From: JAFAHD01 sp035654355
GTDB lineage: Bacteria; Vulcanimicrobiota; Vulcanimicrobiia; Eremiobacterales; Eremiobacteraceae
DNA length: 64,000 bases
Direction of reading: 5' to 3'
Assembly (NCBI GenBank): GCA_035654355.1
Contig: DASRXC010000068.1
Location: 49,080 to 113,079, forward strand
Positions 17,780 to 24,496 of the stretch are shown here, piece after piece (positions within the stretch are counted from its first letter, which is position 1; the number at the start of each line of letters is the position of its first letter). The notes beneath the pieces are model-generated. The model did not search any database, was not told the DNA's origin, and was given only the letters and a program-made list of their open reading frames with translations. The translations under genes and the position numbers were made by a program.

Positions 17780-18190
17780 CTACGTCGTCGCCAGGCGAGC
17801 GGATGAGCGAGTGTCGCCTTGCGCCTTTGCGTGCACTTCGCGCACGACCGCCTCGAGCTCGTCGATGTAGGACAGGAAGCGCGTGCGTCCGGCATGCGTG
17901 ATGCGGCAGATCGTGGTCGGCCGCCCGTGACCGCTCTCCTTTGTCGTCGTCACGACGCCCATTTCCGAAAGCGCGGTTAAATGACGGCTCAAATTTCCGT
18001 CGGTCAGACCGCACGCGTCTTGCAGGTCGGTAAAGCTCATGCCCTCGGGATGTGCCACCAAGCAGGTGCACACGGCGAGGCGTCCGCGCTCGTGGAAGAT
18101 GCGCTGAAGCCCTTCATACGCGTACGGGGCTTCGCGCCCGTTCGTGCGCGCGGGTTTCTTGCTCGCCTTGCGAGCGCTGGTCGAATTCAT
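17780..18190 (-). CDS. Winged-helix transcriptional regulator (HTH_34/MarR-like)
   Basis: A 136-residue regulator with a basic, disordered N-terminus (STSARKASKKPARTNGRE) and a winged helix: FHERGRLAVCTCLVAHPEGM, FTDLQDACGLTDGNLSRHLT as the helix-turn-helix, ALSEMGVVTTTKESGHGRP as the wing, and a C-terminal dimerisation helix. It matches the small DNA-binding proteins that are co-encoded with a membrane protein of the kind found upstream here. The ATG overlaps the stop of that membrane gene (ATGA). The likely operator is the palindrome at 18829-18845. Confidence 0.85.
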   Translation of the reverse strand: MNSTSARKASKKPARTNGREAPYAYEGLQRIFHERGRLAVCTCLVAHPEGMSFTDLQDACGLTDGNLSRHLTALSEMGVVTTTKESGHGRPTTICRITHAGRTRFLSYIDELEAVVREVHAKAQGDTRSSARLATT

Positions 18191-18822
18191 GCAGAGGTCT
18201 CCGGAATAGTAGTAGCTTCAGTACGCCCTTCGGCGGCGATCAGCCAACCGATCCAAAATTGTCCGATGGCGAAGCCGGCGGCCATCACCCACCAGACCAT
18301 CGCCGGCCATTGGTTGGGCAAGAGCAGCAGCGCCGCGCCGATGATTCCGAACATTGCGGCGACGGTCATGACGCCGCGCGGCACGTGATTGCGCGACGCG
18401 AACAGTCCAAGTCCATAACAGGTGTACCAGATGCCTGGTAGCATCGCGGGCACACCTTGCAGGTAGACCGCGGCGCTCAATACCGCACCGAGCGCGAGCG
18501 CAGGCAGCAGGCTCGCACTAACCGTCTTCGATTGATAGCGCGCGTGGTGTCCGCGGGCGCGCAAATACCAGCCGAGTAGGTTTCCGTAATAGATGGCCAG
18601 CGCTGCCGCGAAGCACGAGACCCAGATCGTGACGTACACCTTGACGTCCGCCGCTGAGCTTGGATGCGGCACGAGCTGCGACTGGGCGAGCCCTCCGGCA
18701 AGCGCGATGCCGCCGCTAAGGAACGCAACCCCGGTCGAGTAACCCCGGAAACGCTGCACGCTGGCGAGGCGGTCTCTGACCTCGGTAAGGTCAGCGAGCG
18801 CGCGTTCGACTTCGACGTTCAT
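18187..18822 (-). CDS. Integral membrane protein paired with HTH regulator
   Basis: Start is taken as ATG at 18822 (MNVEVERALADLTEVRDRLA), six codons inside the open frame. A 50-residue cytosolic N-terminal helical segment precedes five or six membrane helices (GVAFLSGGIALAGGLAQ; VYVTIWVSCFAAALAIYYG; LLPALALGAVLSAAVYL; TVAAMFGIIGAALLLL; VWWVMAAGFAIGQFWIGWLI). No catalytic motif is recognised. Genes of this shape are commonly found directly upstream of small winged-helix regulators, as here with a four-base overlap, and probably sense or relieve a membrane state. First gene of the unit ending with uppS. Confidence 0.7.
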   Translation of the reverse strand: MNVEVERALADLTEVRDRLASVQRFRGYSTGVAFLSGGIALAGGLAQSQLVPHPSSAADVKVYVTIWVSCFAAALAIYYGNLLGWYLRARGHHARYQSKTVSASLLPALALGAVLSAAVYLQGVPAMLPGIWYTCYGLGLFASRNHVPRGVMTVAAMFGIIGAALLLLPNQWPAMVWWVMAAGFAIGQFWIGWLIAAEGRTEATTIPETSA

Positions 18823-18828
18823 GCCTAT

Positions 18829-18845
18829 ACTTTGTACCACAAAGT
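18829..18845 (-). promoter_or_regulatory. Palindromic operator before the membrane/HTH/uppS unit
   Basis: ACTTTGT-ACC-ACAAAGT is a perfect 7+7 inverted repeat that ends six bases upstream of the first start codon of the unit. Its location over the likely transcription start region makes it the probable binding site of the winged-helix regulator encoded two cistrons downstream of the promoter. The assignment is inference from symmetry and position. Confidence 0.65.
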
Positions 18846-18863
18846 CATTTCGAATGCAACCTA

Positions 18864-20084
18864 TTAGTCGGAGTGGTCATGGCCTTCGTGGCCGGGCTCG
18901 GGCCCATTCGCCATGGCTGCCGCCCCATGCCCCGCGTGGGCGTGTCCCTGGCCCGCACCTCGGCTTGCCCACCATATTAGTCCGAGCACGCCGACGACGA
19001 ACACGACATTGAGGACCGTCGTGTAGTCGAGGCTGAACTGCTCGACGTCCGTCAGCAGGTTGCCGGCGATATGCGGTATCGCGCCCGCCCACGAGAAGAG
19101 GACCTGGACGATAATTCCGGCGATCACCATTGAAAGGTAGAACACGCCGGTCATCGACAGCGCCAGCCTCCATCCATAGTACTTCCGGTAGATATCTATC
19201 AGCGGCAGCACGATGAGGTCGGCATACAGGAATGCGACCACGCCCCCGAACGTCGCTCCGCCCTGCCACAGCACCGCGGCTAGCGGCACGTTGCCGATCG
19301 AACAGACAAAACTCAGCACCGCGATGATTGGCCCGACCAGCGCATTTGCGATCGTGCGCCACACGTATGGGGCGTTCGTGACGAACAGATGCTGCCACCA
19401 TTCGTTGGGTACGGCGATCGCGAGCAGACCGGCGATCACAAAGCCCAGGATCAGGTCGTTCTGCAGCATCGACCAATCCATCTGGAAATAGTGCGCGACA
19501 TACCGCCAGCCGACCGGGGAACGTAGCTTCTCCCAGAGCGTGTTGCCGGGCGCGATCATATCACCGTGGTCGTGCTCGTGGCCGCCATTGTCTGAAACCT
19601 GACAGATCTCGCGACCCTCTTCGATCACGCGCTTGGGCAGCAAGAACTTTGCAAGCGCGACGAAGACCGCGATGAGCACTAGGCCACCGATCCACTCCGC
19701 CGCGACGAACGGCCAGCCCATGAGACGCCACAGCACAAGCCCGAGCTCGACGACGAGGTTGGTCGATGCGAACATAAAGACCATCGCGGTGGTGAATGCC
19801 GCGCCGCGTTTGAACAGCGACTTCGCGGTGGCCGCAGCTGCATAGCTGCACGATGAGCTCGCGGCGCCTAACCCGGTGGCCAGCGCGATCTCGCGCAAAC
19901 CGACCTTGCCGAACAACGTGCTTAGGCCACCTTTGGGCACATAGGCTTGGATCATCGCAGAGACGAGAAAGCCGAGCAGCAACGACCACAGCACGGCCCA
20001 AAACATCGCAAACGAGGCGAGCAGCCAGCGCCACAAAAATGAGCCGACGTCGGAGAGCGTGACGGCGAGCACGGCGTGCGTCAT
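18864..20084 (-). CDS. ArsP/YraQ-like permease with histidine-rich loop and tail
   Basis: A 406-residue polytopic protein of the PF03773 permease family (ArsP, YraQ). The two pseudo-repeats each carry the conserved Ser/Cys pair: ALATGLGAASSSCSYAAAAT (about 72-91) and LSFVCSIGNVPLAAVLWQGG (about 258-277). About eight to ten membrane helices are visible. Two histidine-rich cytosolic or external segments are present: NGGHEHDHGD in the loop around 166-175, and the C-terminus (GQGHAHAGHG, GHEGHDHSD), which probably bind metal. ArsP members export organoarsenicals; the His-rich parts suggest a transition-metal or metalloid substrate instead, but that is inference. It is transcribed divergently from ilvE. 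Confidence 0.85.
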   Translation of the reverse strand: MTHAVLAVTLSDVGSFLWRWLLASFAMFWAVLWSLLLGFLVSAMIQAYVPKGGLSTLFGKVGLREIALATGLGAASSSCSYAAAATAKSLFKRGAAFTTAMVFMFASTNLVVELGLVLWRLMGWPFVAAEWIGGLVLIAVFVALAKFLLPKRVIEEGREICQVSDNGGHEHDHGDMIAPGNTLWEKLRSPVGWRYVAHYFQMDWSMLQNDLILGFVIAGLLAIAVPNEWWQHLFVTNAPYVWRTIANALVGPIIAVLSFVCSIGNVPLAAVLWQGGATFGGVVAFLYADLIVLPLIDIYRKYYGWRLALSMTGVFYLSMVIAGIIVQVLFSWAGAIPHIAGNLLTDVEQFSLDYTTVLNVVFVVGVLGLIWWASRGAGQGHAHAGHGAAAMANGPEPGHEGHDHSD

Positions 20085-20291
20085 GGTACTGGCGGTTGTC
20101 CTACAATCGGCGGCAAACGCTGGCCACCTGCACGGTCAAAGCGCGCTTGGTGTCGGCGTATAGTGGTGAGGGTATCATGTTCTGGGTGCACGGCGCGCCA
20201 CCCGCCAGCTCGGGCGCGGAAGCGAACGCGAGGGCGACGCGGGCGCTGTGCGGAAAGTCGTTCGAGCACGAGATAGGAGAGCACAACACAA

Positions 20292-21266
20292 ATGGACCTG
20301 GACAAACTGATCATCTACCGCAACGGATCGTTGGTGCCGTATGCCGAGTCGAAGGTCGGAATCCTCGCCCACGGGCTCAATTACGGAACCGGCTGTTTCG
20401 AAGGCATTCGTGGATATTGGAACGCCAAGGCCGGCCAGCTCTACTTCTTCAGGTTGCTCGAACACTACGAACGTTTGGCGGCGTCCGCGAAATTATTGAT
20501 GATGGAGCTGCCGGAGTCGCCCGAGCGGCTGTGCGCACGCACCGCTGAGCTCGCGCGCGCGAACGGCTTCCAATGTGATCTCTACATCCGTCCACTGGCG
20601 TATAAGAGCGCTGAAGAGATCGGCGTGCGACTGCATAAGGTGACGCACGACTTCACGATCACTGAAGTGCCGCATAAAGCGTATTTTGATTCCACGCACG
20701 GCTTGCGCACGTGCGTTTCAACGTGGCGGCGGATTGACGACAACGTCGCGCCAGCGCGTGCGAAGCTGACCGGTGTCTACGTCAACTCCGCGCTTGCGAA
20801 GACTGAAGCTGTCTCCAACGGCTTTGATGAAGCGATAATGCTCAACTCGGAGGGCCACGTCGCCGAAGGCAGCGCGCAAAACATCTTTATCGTCCGTGGC
20901 GGAGCTGCAATAACACCGCCTGTCAGCGACGGGATCCTCGAGGGTATAACACGTCGCACCCTCATCGAGCTGTGCCAGCGCGAGCTCAACATTGAAGTCA
21001 TCGAGCGTAGCATCGATCGTAGCGAGCTCTATGTCGCGGACGAAGTGTTCTTGGCGGGCACGGCGGTCGAGGTTGCACCTGTGATTGAGGTGGATCACCG
21101 GCCGGTTGGCAGCGGCAAAGTAGGCCCGAAAGCGACCGCGTTGCGCGAGATCTATCACAAGGCGACGCTAGGCGAATTGGCCGGCTATCGGCACTGGTTG
21201 ACACCCACGTATGACTTAGGTGCGGGGGCCAAAATCCAACAGGCGGAAAGGGCAGCAGCTTCTTAG
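20292..21266 (+). CDS. ilvE: Branched-chain amino acid aminotransferase
   Basis: A 324-residue fold-type IV PLP enzyme. Conserved elements are the start segment LIIYRNGSLVPYAESKVGIL, HGLNYGTGCFEGIRGYW, the R-x-x-EH pair around FFRLLEHYERL, the catalytic lysine in RAKLTGVYVNSALAKTEA (first Lys), EAIMLNSEGHVAEGSAQNIF and SDGILEGITRRT. It carries out the last step of valine, leucine and isoleucine synthesis. AGGAGA lies about 12 bases before the ATG. The 207-base divergent gap to the permease gene shows no clear T-box or ilv-type attenuator, so regulation is not visible. Confidence 0.93.
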   Translation: MDLDKLIIYRNGSLVPYAESKVGILAHGLNYGTGCFEGIRGYWNAKAGQLYFFRLLEHYERLAASAKLLMMELPESPERLCARTAELARANGFQCDLYIRPLAYKSAEEIGVRLHKVTHDFTITEVPHKAYFDSTHGLRTCVSTWRRIDDNVAPARAKLTGVYVNSALAKTEAVSNGFDEAIMLNSEGHVAEGSAQNIFIVRGGAAITPPVSDGILEGITRRTLIELCQRELNIEVIERSIDRSELYVADEVFLAGTAVEVAPVIEVDHRPVGSGKVGPKATALREIYHKATLGELAGYRHWLTPTYDLGAGAKIQQAERAAAS

Positions 21267-21295
21267 CTTTTGGTCCCCTTTTGAGCGGAATATTC

Positions 21296-21346
21296 TTGCG
21301 GGAGCTTGCCTGGTCACCCTATAATGCAAGTGTGACCAGGGTCACA
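21296..21346 (+). promoter_or_regulatory. Promoter with palindromic operator upstream of the repeat-peptide leader
   Basis: A consensus TATAAT (21320-21325) lies 18 bases downstream of TTGCGG (21296-21301). A GGTCAC half-site (21312-21317) directly precedes the -10, and a perfect palindrome TGTGACC-AG-GGTCACA (21331-21346) covers the expected transcription start. The arrangement is that of a repressible promoter. A related half-palindrome ATGTG-ACC-CACAT stands upstream of the HD-domain gene at 23197-23209. Confidence 0.6.
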
Positions 21347-21386
21347 TAGTGGCTCTGTAACAAACGAATACTAGGGCGAGTCGGCG

Positions 21387-21528
21387 TCACTCTCGCTATG
21401 TTTGGCAGAACATATACAGAGTGAGACCCGCGTAGTATCGTAAAACGTACCTGGGGGGCCCGATTCCAATTTTCGCCTTAGTTATTAGTCGATAAAAAGC
21501 GACCGCACCGTCTGGCAGTGACGGTGCG
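21387..21528 (+). ncRNA. Structured leader or small RNA with two hairpins sharing a TGGCAG loop
   Basis: Hairpin 1 (21387-21424) pairs TCACTCT with AGAGTGA and TATGTT with AACATA around a 3x3 internal loop and ends in loop TGGCAG. Hairpin 2 (21504-21528) is a perfect 9-bp stem CGCACCGTC / GACGGTGCG with loop TGGCAGT. The two stems are unrelated in sequence but present the same six loop bases. They lie between a good promoter and the start of the 56-residue peptide at 21583, so they are either its 5' leader or a separate RNA of about 200 bases ending after hairpin 2. No known riboswitch was recognised. The remainder of 21267-21582 contains no gene I can support. Confidence 0.5.
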
Positions 21529-21582
21529 ATCTGAGGCGTTTTGGTTCAATCCCCTAGTGCGATCGACAGCTGGAGGCTCGTC

Positions 21583-21753
21583 ATGCATTTCGGTTCTGAA
21601 CTACACGCCTTTTCGTTACACGCTGGCGTCCTTTTTGGCCAGCTCATGAACTGGTTGCACTCTCTCGAAACGATTATCGCCTCGGGACCGATGTTCCACG
21701 CCCAAGAGACGATCATCGCGTCGCATACTCAAGAGACGATCATCGCGCGCTAA
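21583..21753 (+). CDS. 56-residue peptide with three ETIIA repeats
   Basis: The ATG at 21583 has a textbook GGAGG six bases upstream, which is stronger than most genes in this window. The N-terminal half (MHFGSELHAFSLHAGVLFGQ, then LMNWLHS) is amphipathic and aromatic, and the C-terminal half is three copies of a short unit: LETIIAS, QETIIAS, QETIIAR, the second and third identical for 18 bases and 27 bases apart. No known family is recognised. The make-up, an N-terminal leader-like helix plus repeated short units, recalls precursors of secreted or processed peptides, but no transporter or processing enzyme is adjacent. It converges on the HD-domain gene 18 bases away. Coding status rests on the Shine-Dalgarno site, in-frame repeats and an upstream promoter. 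Confidence 0.6.
   Translation: MHFGSELHAFSLHAGVLFGQLMNWLHSLETIIASGPMFHAQETIIASHTQETIIAR
21664..21747 (+). repeat. In-frame repeats coding for (L/Q)ETIIA
   Basis: Three in-frame copies start at 21664, 21703 and 21730. Copies 2 and 3 share CAAGAGACGATCATCGCG exactly; copy 1 differs at synonymous positions (GAAACGATTATCGCC), so the peptide ETIIA is conserved beyond the DNA, as expected if the peptide repeat is under selection. Confidence 0.75.
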
Positions 21754-21770
21754 CGAGCGCATTCCAGGCC

Positions 21771-23102
21771 TCAAGCAATCTCTCGACATAGCAGGTCGAC
21801 GAGGGCGGGATCGTACTGAGTACCAGCGCGCTCAGAAAGAGTGCGCAAAGCGTCCTGTTTCGACTGGGGGCCACCGGCGTTGTGGCCTGTTAGCAGCGCC
21901 ATATAGTCACGTGTAATAGCAATGATCCGCGCGGCGAGTGGGATGCGCGTGCCGTGCATGCCGTGCGGATACCCCGAACCGTCGAAAGCTTCACACTGAT
22001 GCTCCACTGCGTAGGCTACCTCCTCAGGTATAACGCGAGGGGCCTTTCGGAGTACGTGAGCGCCTAACATCGGATAGCGCAGCGCCTCTTGTTGTTGTGA
22101 CGGAGTTAAGTTAGCGCCTTCGCGCACGTCCGCTCTAAGTTTGCACTTACCGATCTCATGGAACTCGGCCGCCCAGCCGAGATTGTCGAGGTCGGCTTTT
22201 GGCAGTTGAAGCTTCCGACCCATCTGCAAGGCCATATATCGCACGTCGCCTGCGAATTGAGCATCATCAGGTGTCAGCAAGCCGACGAACTCTCGAATCA
22301 TCTCGTGGAACTGGTTCTTGACGAAGTCACGTTCGTCGCGTGCTTCGACTGCCTGGATGATGCGCTCAAACATTCGCGTATGTGCGACGACGTAGTAGAA
22401 CACAACGGCGCCAACAATGCCGCCGAAGGTGTACATGCCCGCAAGAAGATACGCCCAAAGGGCCGCGACGAAGCCGGCTCTCCAATATCTAACGAAGGAT
22501 GCCGGCTGACCAACGATGGCAAACCCGACTATGAGTAGCCCATTGTTGATGGTCTGCCACAGCATCCCGATCCCTAGAATTGCGCCCAGGGTTAAGAGGT
22601 AATGTAGGGCGTTTGGAGCCGGTGGCGCAAAACTCGTCATCCACTGGTACGCGTGAATCATCGCCTGGATCGCGATCGCGGCAATACCCATTTGCGCCGC
22701 TAGAGCAGAGATGCTCAAACCGAGCGGTCGTCCGGCTTCGCGAAGGCGAATATGAACCGCACCAAGACCGACGATTGCGAGAGGTAGCGCCCACCAGCCC
22801 ACGGTAGCAGTAGCGGCGGCAAGTATCGCGGCTACGGGCGCATGGATGACTTTGAAACCAGTTTGCGGTCGCTCATTGAGCGCCAGGAATAACGCCACAA
22901 GCGCAACGCTGACGTACGTTGAGATCGAGTGGATTTCAAATTGAGGCGGGAAGACAACCAGCAGCGTCGCGCCGGCGAATAATAGCGCCCAGTAGTACGC
23001 TAACTTAAGTGCTTGCCTCCAAGAAAGAACTTCTTGTCCGAGATCGACGCTTGACCCGACCCGATCGAGTTGCGCCTGCCCTGCCATGGCCATGACGCTC
23101 AC
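21771..23102 (-). CDS. Membrane protein with degenerate HD-GYP domain
   Basis: The 443-residue protein has about seven to eight membrane helices in residues 33-240, a short linker helix (TRMFERIIQAVEARDERDF) and a C-terminal HD-GYP-like domain. The frame of that domain is clear (GAHVLRK..., DGSGYPHGMHG, IPLAARIIAI), but metal-ligand positions are altered: the HD pair is H315-E316, the usual HHE before DGSGYP is Q369-C370-E371, and the late ADxxDAL motif reads TRDYMAL. It therefore probably does not hydrolyse c-di-GMP and may bind a nucleotide or partner as a sensor. The start ATG at 23102 has AGGG upstream. It converges with the repeat peptide gene. Confidence 0.85.
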   Translation of the reverse strand: MSVMAMAGQAQLDRVGSSVDLGQEVLSWRQALKLAYYWALLFAGATLLVVFPPQFEIHSISTYVSVALVALFLALNERPQTGFKVIHAPVAAILAAATATVGWWALPLAIVGLGAVHIRLREAGRPLGLSISALAAQMGIAAIAIQAMIHAYQWMTSFAPPAPNALHYLLTLGAILGIGMLWQTINNGLLIVGFAIVGQPASFVRYWRAGFVAALWAYLLAGMYTFGGIVGAVVFYYVVAHTRMFERIIQAVEARDERDFVKNQFHEMIREFVGLLTPDDAQFAGDVRYMALQMGRKLQLPKADLDNLGWAAEFHEIGKCKLRADVREGANLTPSQQQEALRYPMLGAHVLRKAPRVIPEEVAYAVEHQCEAFDGSGYPHGMHGTRIPLAARIIAITRDYMALLTGHNAGGPQSKQDALRTLSERAGTQYDPALVDLLCREIA

Positions 23103-23375
23103 CCTAACCCTTTCGTCGGACGGCGACCCCTGGAGACAACAAAGCTCACACGAAGTCTAAAATGGGGTCGCGGTCCCTGTGTATAGTATATCGAACATGT
23201 GACCCACATCCCCTCAGGTTTGTGACGCGGCTAACACAGTATGACGCTCATCACGCACACATGTTCGAGGGAAATCTTGTGAATAACCGGCTGTTCAGAG
23301 TGTGGATGGGTTGATAAAACGCAAGTATGTTTTTCGCGCGTAAGGTGTTATTTTTAGTACCAGGCTAAGTACGAG
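23103..23375. promoter_or_regulatory. Intergenic region upstream of the HD-domain gene
   Basis: This 273-base, comparatively AT-rich gap holds the promoter of the HD-domain gene (a TATACT/TACTAT-like -10 at about 23182-23191, minus strand) and the 3' end of the beta-lactamase-fold gene. The inverted repeat ATGTG-ACC-CACAT (23197-23209) sits just upstream of that -10 and shares the half-site TGTGACC with the operator at 21331-21346. Nothing coding is supported in the rest. Confidence 0.45.
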
Positions 23376-24380
23376 CTACGGCGACTGGATCGTGTCCGGT
23401 TGCAGTGTTGATTCTTCCGGTGCCGGTGTCGGTTCTTCAGGCGTCGGACTCACCGGCGCCTCAGTCGGGTACGGCTGCGCCATCGCGGCTTGCACGAACG
23501 CATCATACGTGGCCTTCGACGCGCGGCGGATGAAGCGAGCGCCGTCGTCGAGATCGTCCAGATGCGTTGTCAACACGCAGATGATATAGGGCGAACCCTC
23601 AAGCCCGACGATTCCGACGTCGTTTAACGTGTCATGCAAGGTGCCGGTCTTATGAGCTACGATCAATCCCTTTGGCAGCGGCTCCGGCAGCAGCTGATTG
23701 TGCCGTTGCTCCGACAGAATCGACAGCATCAAATTGCTCGCAGCTTCATTGATCAGCCGACGCTGCGCGATCATCGAGAGCAGCCGCATCATGTCATTCG
23801 TGCTCGTTCGCTCCGTGCGGATACTGCGGTCGTACGACCGGATGCTGTCGCCCAAGCGCGTCTGCGTAAGGCCTAACCCATCCATCGTATTATTGATATT
23901 TCTGCGACCGACCAGCCGGATCAACATGTTGGTGGCCGTGTTATCGCTGTTCGCGATCATGATCCGGACGAGATTGAGAACTGAAAAGCGCATGCCGGCG
24001 TCCACGTCGCACAGCGCACCATAGCCGCAATCGCGATCCTGCGGCATCAGCGTGACTTCGCGCTCCAAACCAAAACGGCCGAGCCAGACTTGACGCATCA
24101 CCTCGACCATCACCGCAACTTTGATCACGGAAGCGGCGGGGAGGTTGACGTCACCGTTGACGTCGATCGGCGTCTCGCCGTCGACGTCCGCAACGGTGAT
24201 CGCGACGAGGCCTGGCGTTCTATTGGCGAGGCGGCGCAGTTTCGGTTCCAGCGCCAGCAAACGTGTCTGCAGTGTCGGGTGTAGGGTCGGCTCGGTATCG
24301 AGCACGAGACCCTTGGACGCGGTGTTACCAGCCGCGATAAAAACCGCGGCGGCGAATAGTGCGAGCAAAGCCAGGCGCAT
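23376..24380 (-). CDS. Secreted serine hydrolase, class A beta-lactamase fold
   Basis: A 334-residue protein with a signal peptide (MRLALLALFAAAVFIAAGN). The three active-site elements of the penicillin-recognising fold are present: S-x-x-K as ASVIKVAV (about 84), SDN as IANSDNTATN (about 143) and KTG as AHKTGTLHD (about 245). The omega-loop Glu166-x-x-x-Asn of true class A beta-lactamases is not recognisable; the region reads RTERTSTNDMMRLL, as in the Beta-lactamase2 group. It may be a D,D-peptidase- or esterase-like protein, or a weak beta-lactamase. A Pro/Glu/Thr-rich C-terminal tail of about 40 residues follows, like those of other secreted proteins here. AGGAAG eleven bases upstream serves the ATG. 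Confidence 0.85.
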   Translation of the reverse strand: MRLALLALFAAAVFIAAGNTASKGLVLDTEPTLHPTLQTRLLALEPKLRRLANRTPGLVAITVADVDGETPIDVNGDVNLPAASVIKVAVMVEVMRQVWLGRFGLEREVTLMPQDRDCGYGALCDVDAGMRFSVLNLVRIMIANSDNTATNMLIRLVGRRNINNTMDGLGLTQTRLGDSIRSYDRSIRTERTSTNDMMRLLSMIAQRRLINEAASNLMLSILSEQRHNQLLPEPLPKGLIVAHKTGTLHDTLNDVGIVGLEGSPYIICVLTTHLDDLDDGARFIRRASKATYDAFVQAAMAQPYPTEAPVSPTPEEPTPAPEESTLQPDTIQSP

Positions 24381-24496
24381 AGCGTTGAAGGCTTCCTAAA
24401 GGAAGAAGATGTCGCCCGGCGCTTCATTCTCGCACGCCGCTGACGGGCGCCTCCCGCGGGGCAAGAATCGGGGTCTGCGTCACGAACCGAGCCGCG

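Noticed and set aside
21541..21560. GGTTCAATCCC resembles a tRNA T-arm.
   Set aside because: Flanks do not pair, and no acceptor stem, D-arm or anticodon arm can be drawn.
23270..23310. TGTGAATAA and TGTGGATGG resemble DnaA boxes in an AT-rich gap.
   Set aside because: Only two imperfect boxes, no cluster and no dnaA/dnaN or gyrase genes nearby; chance is sufficient.
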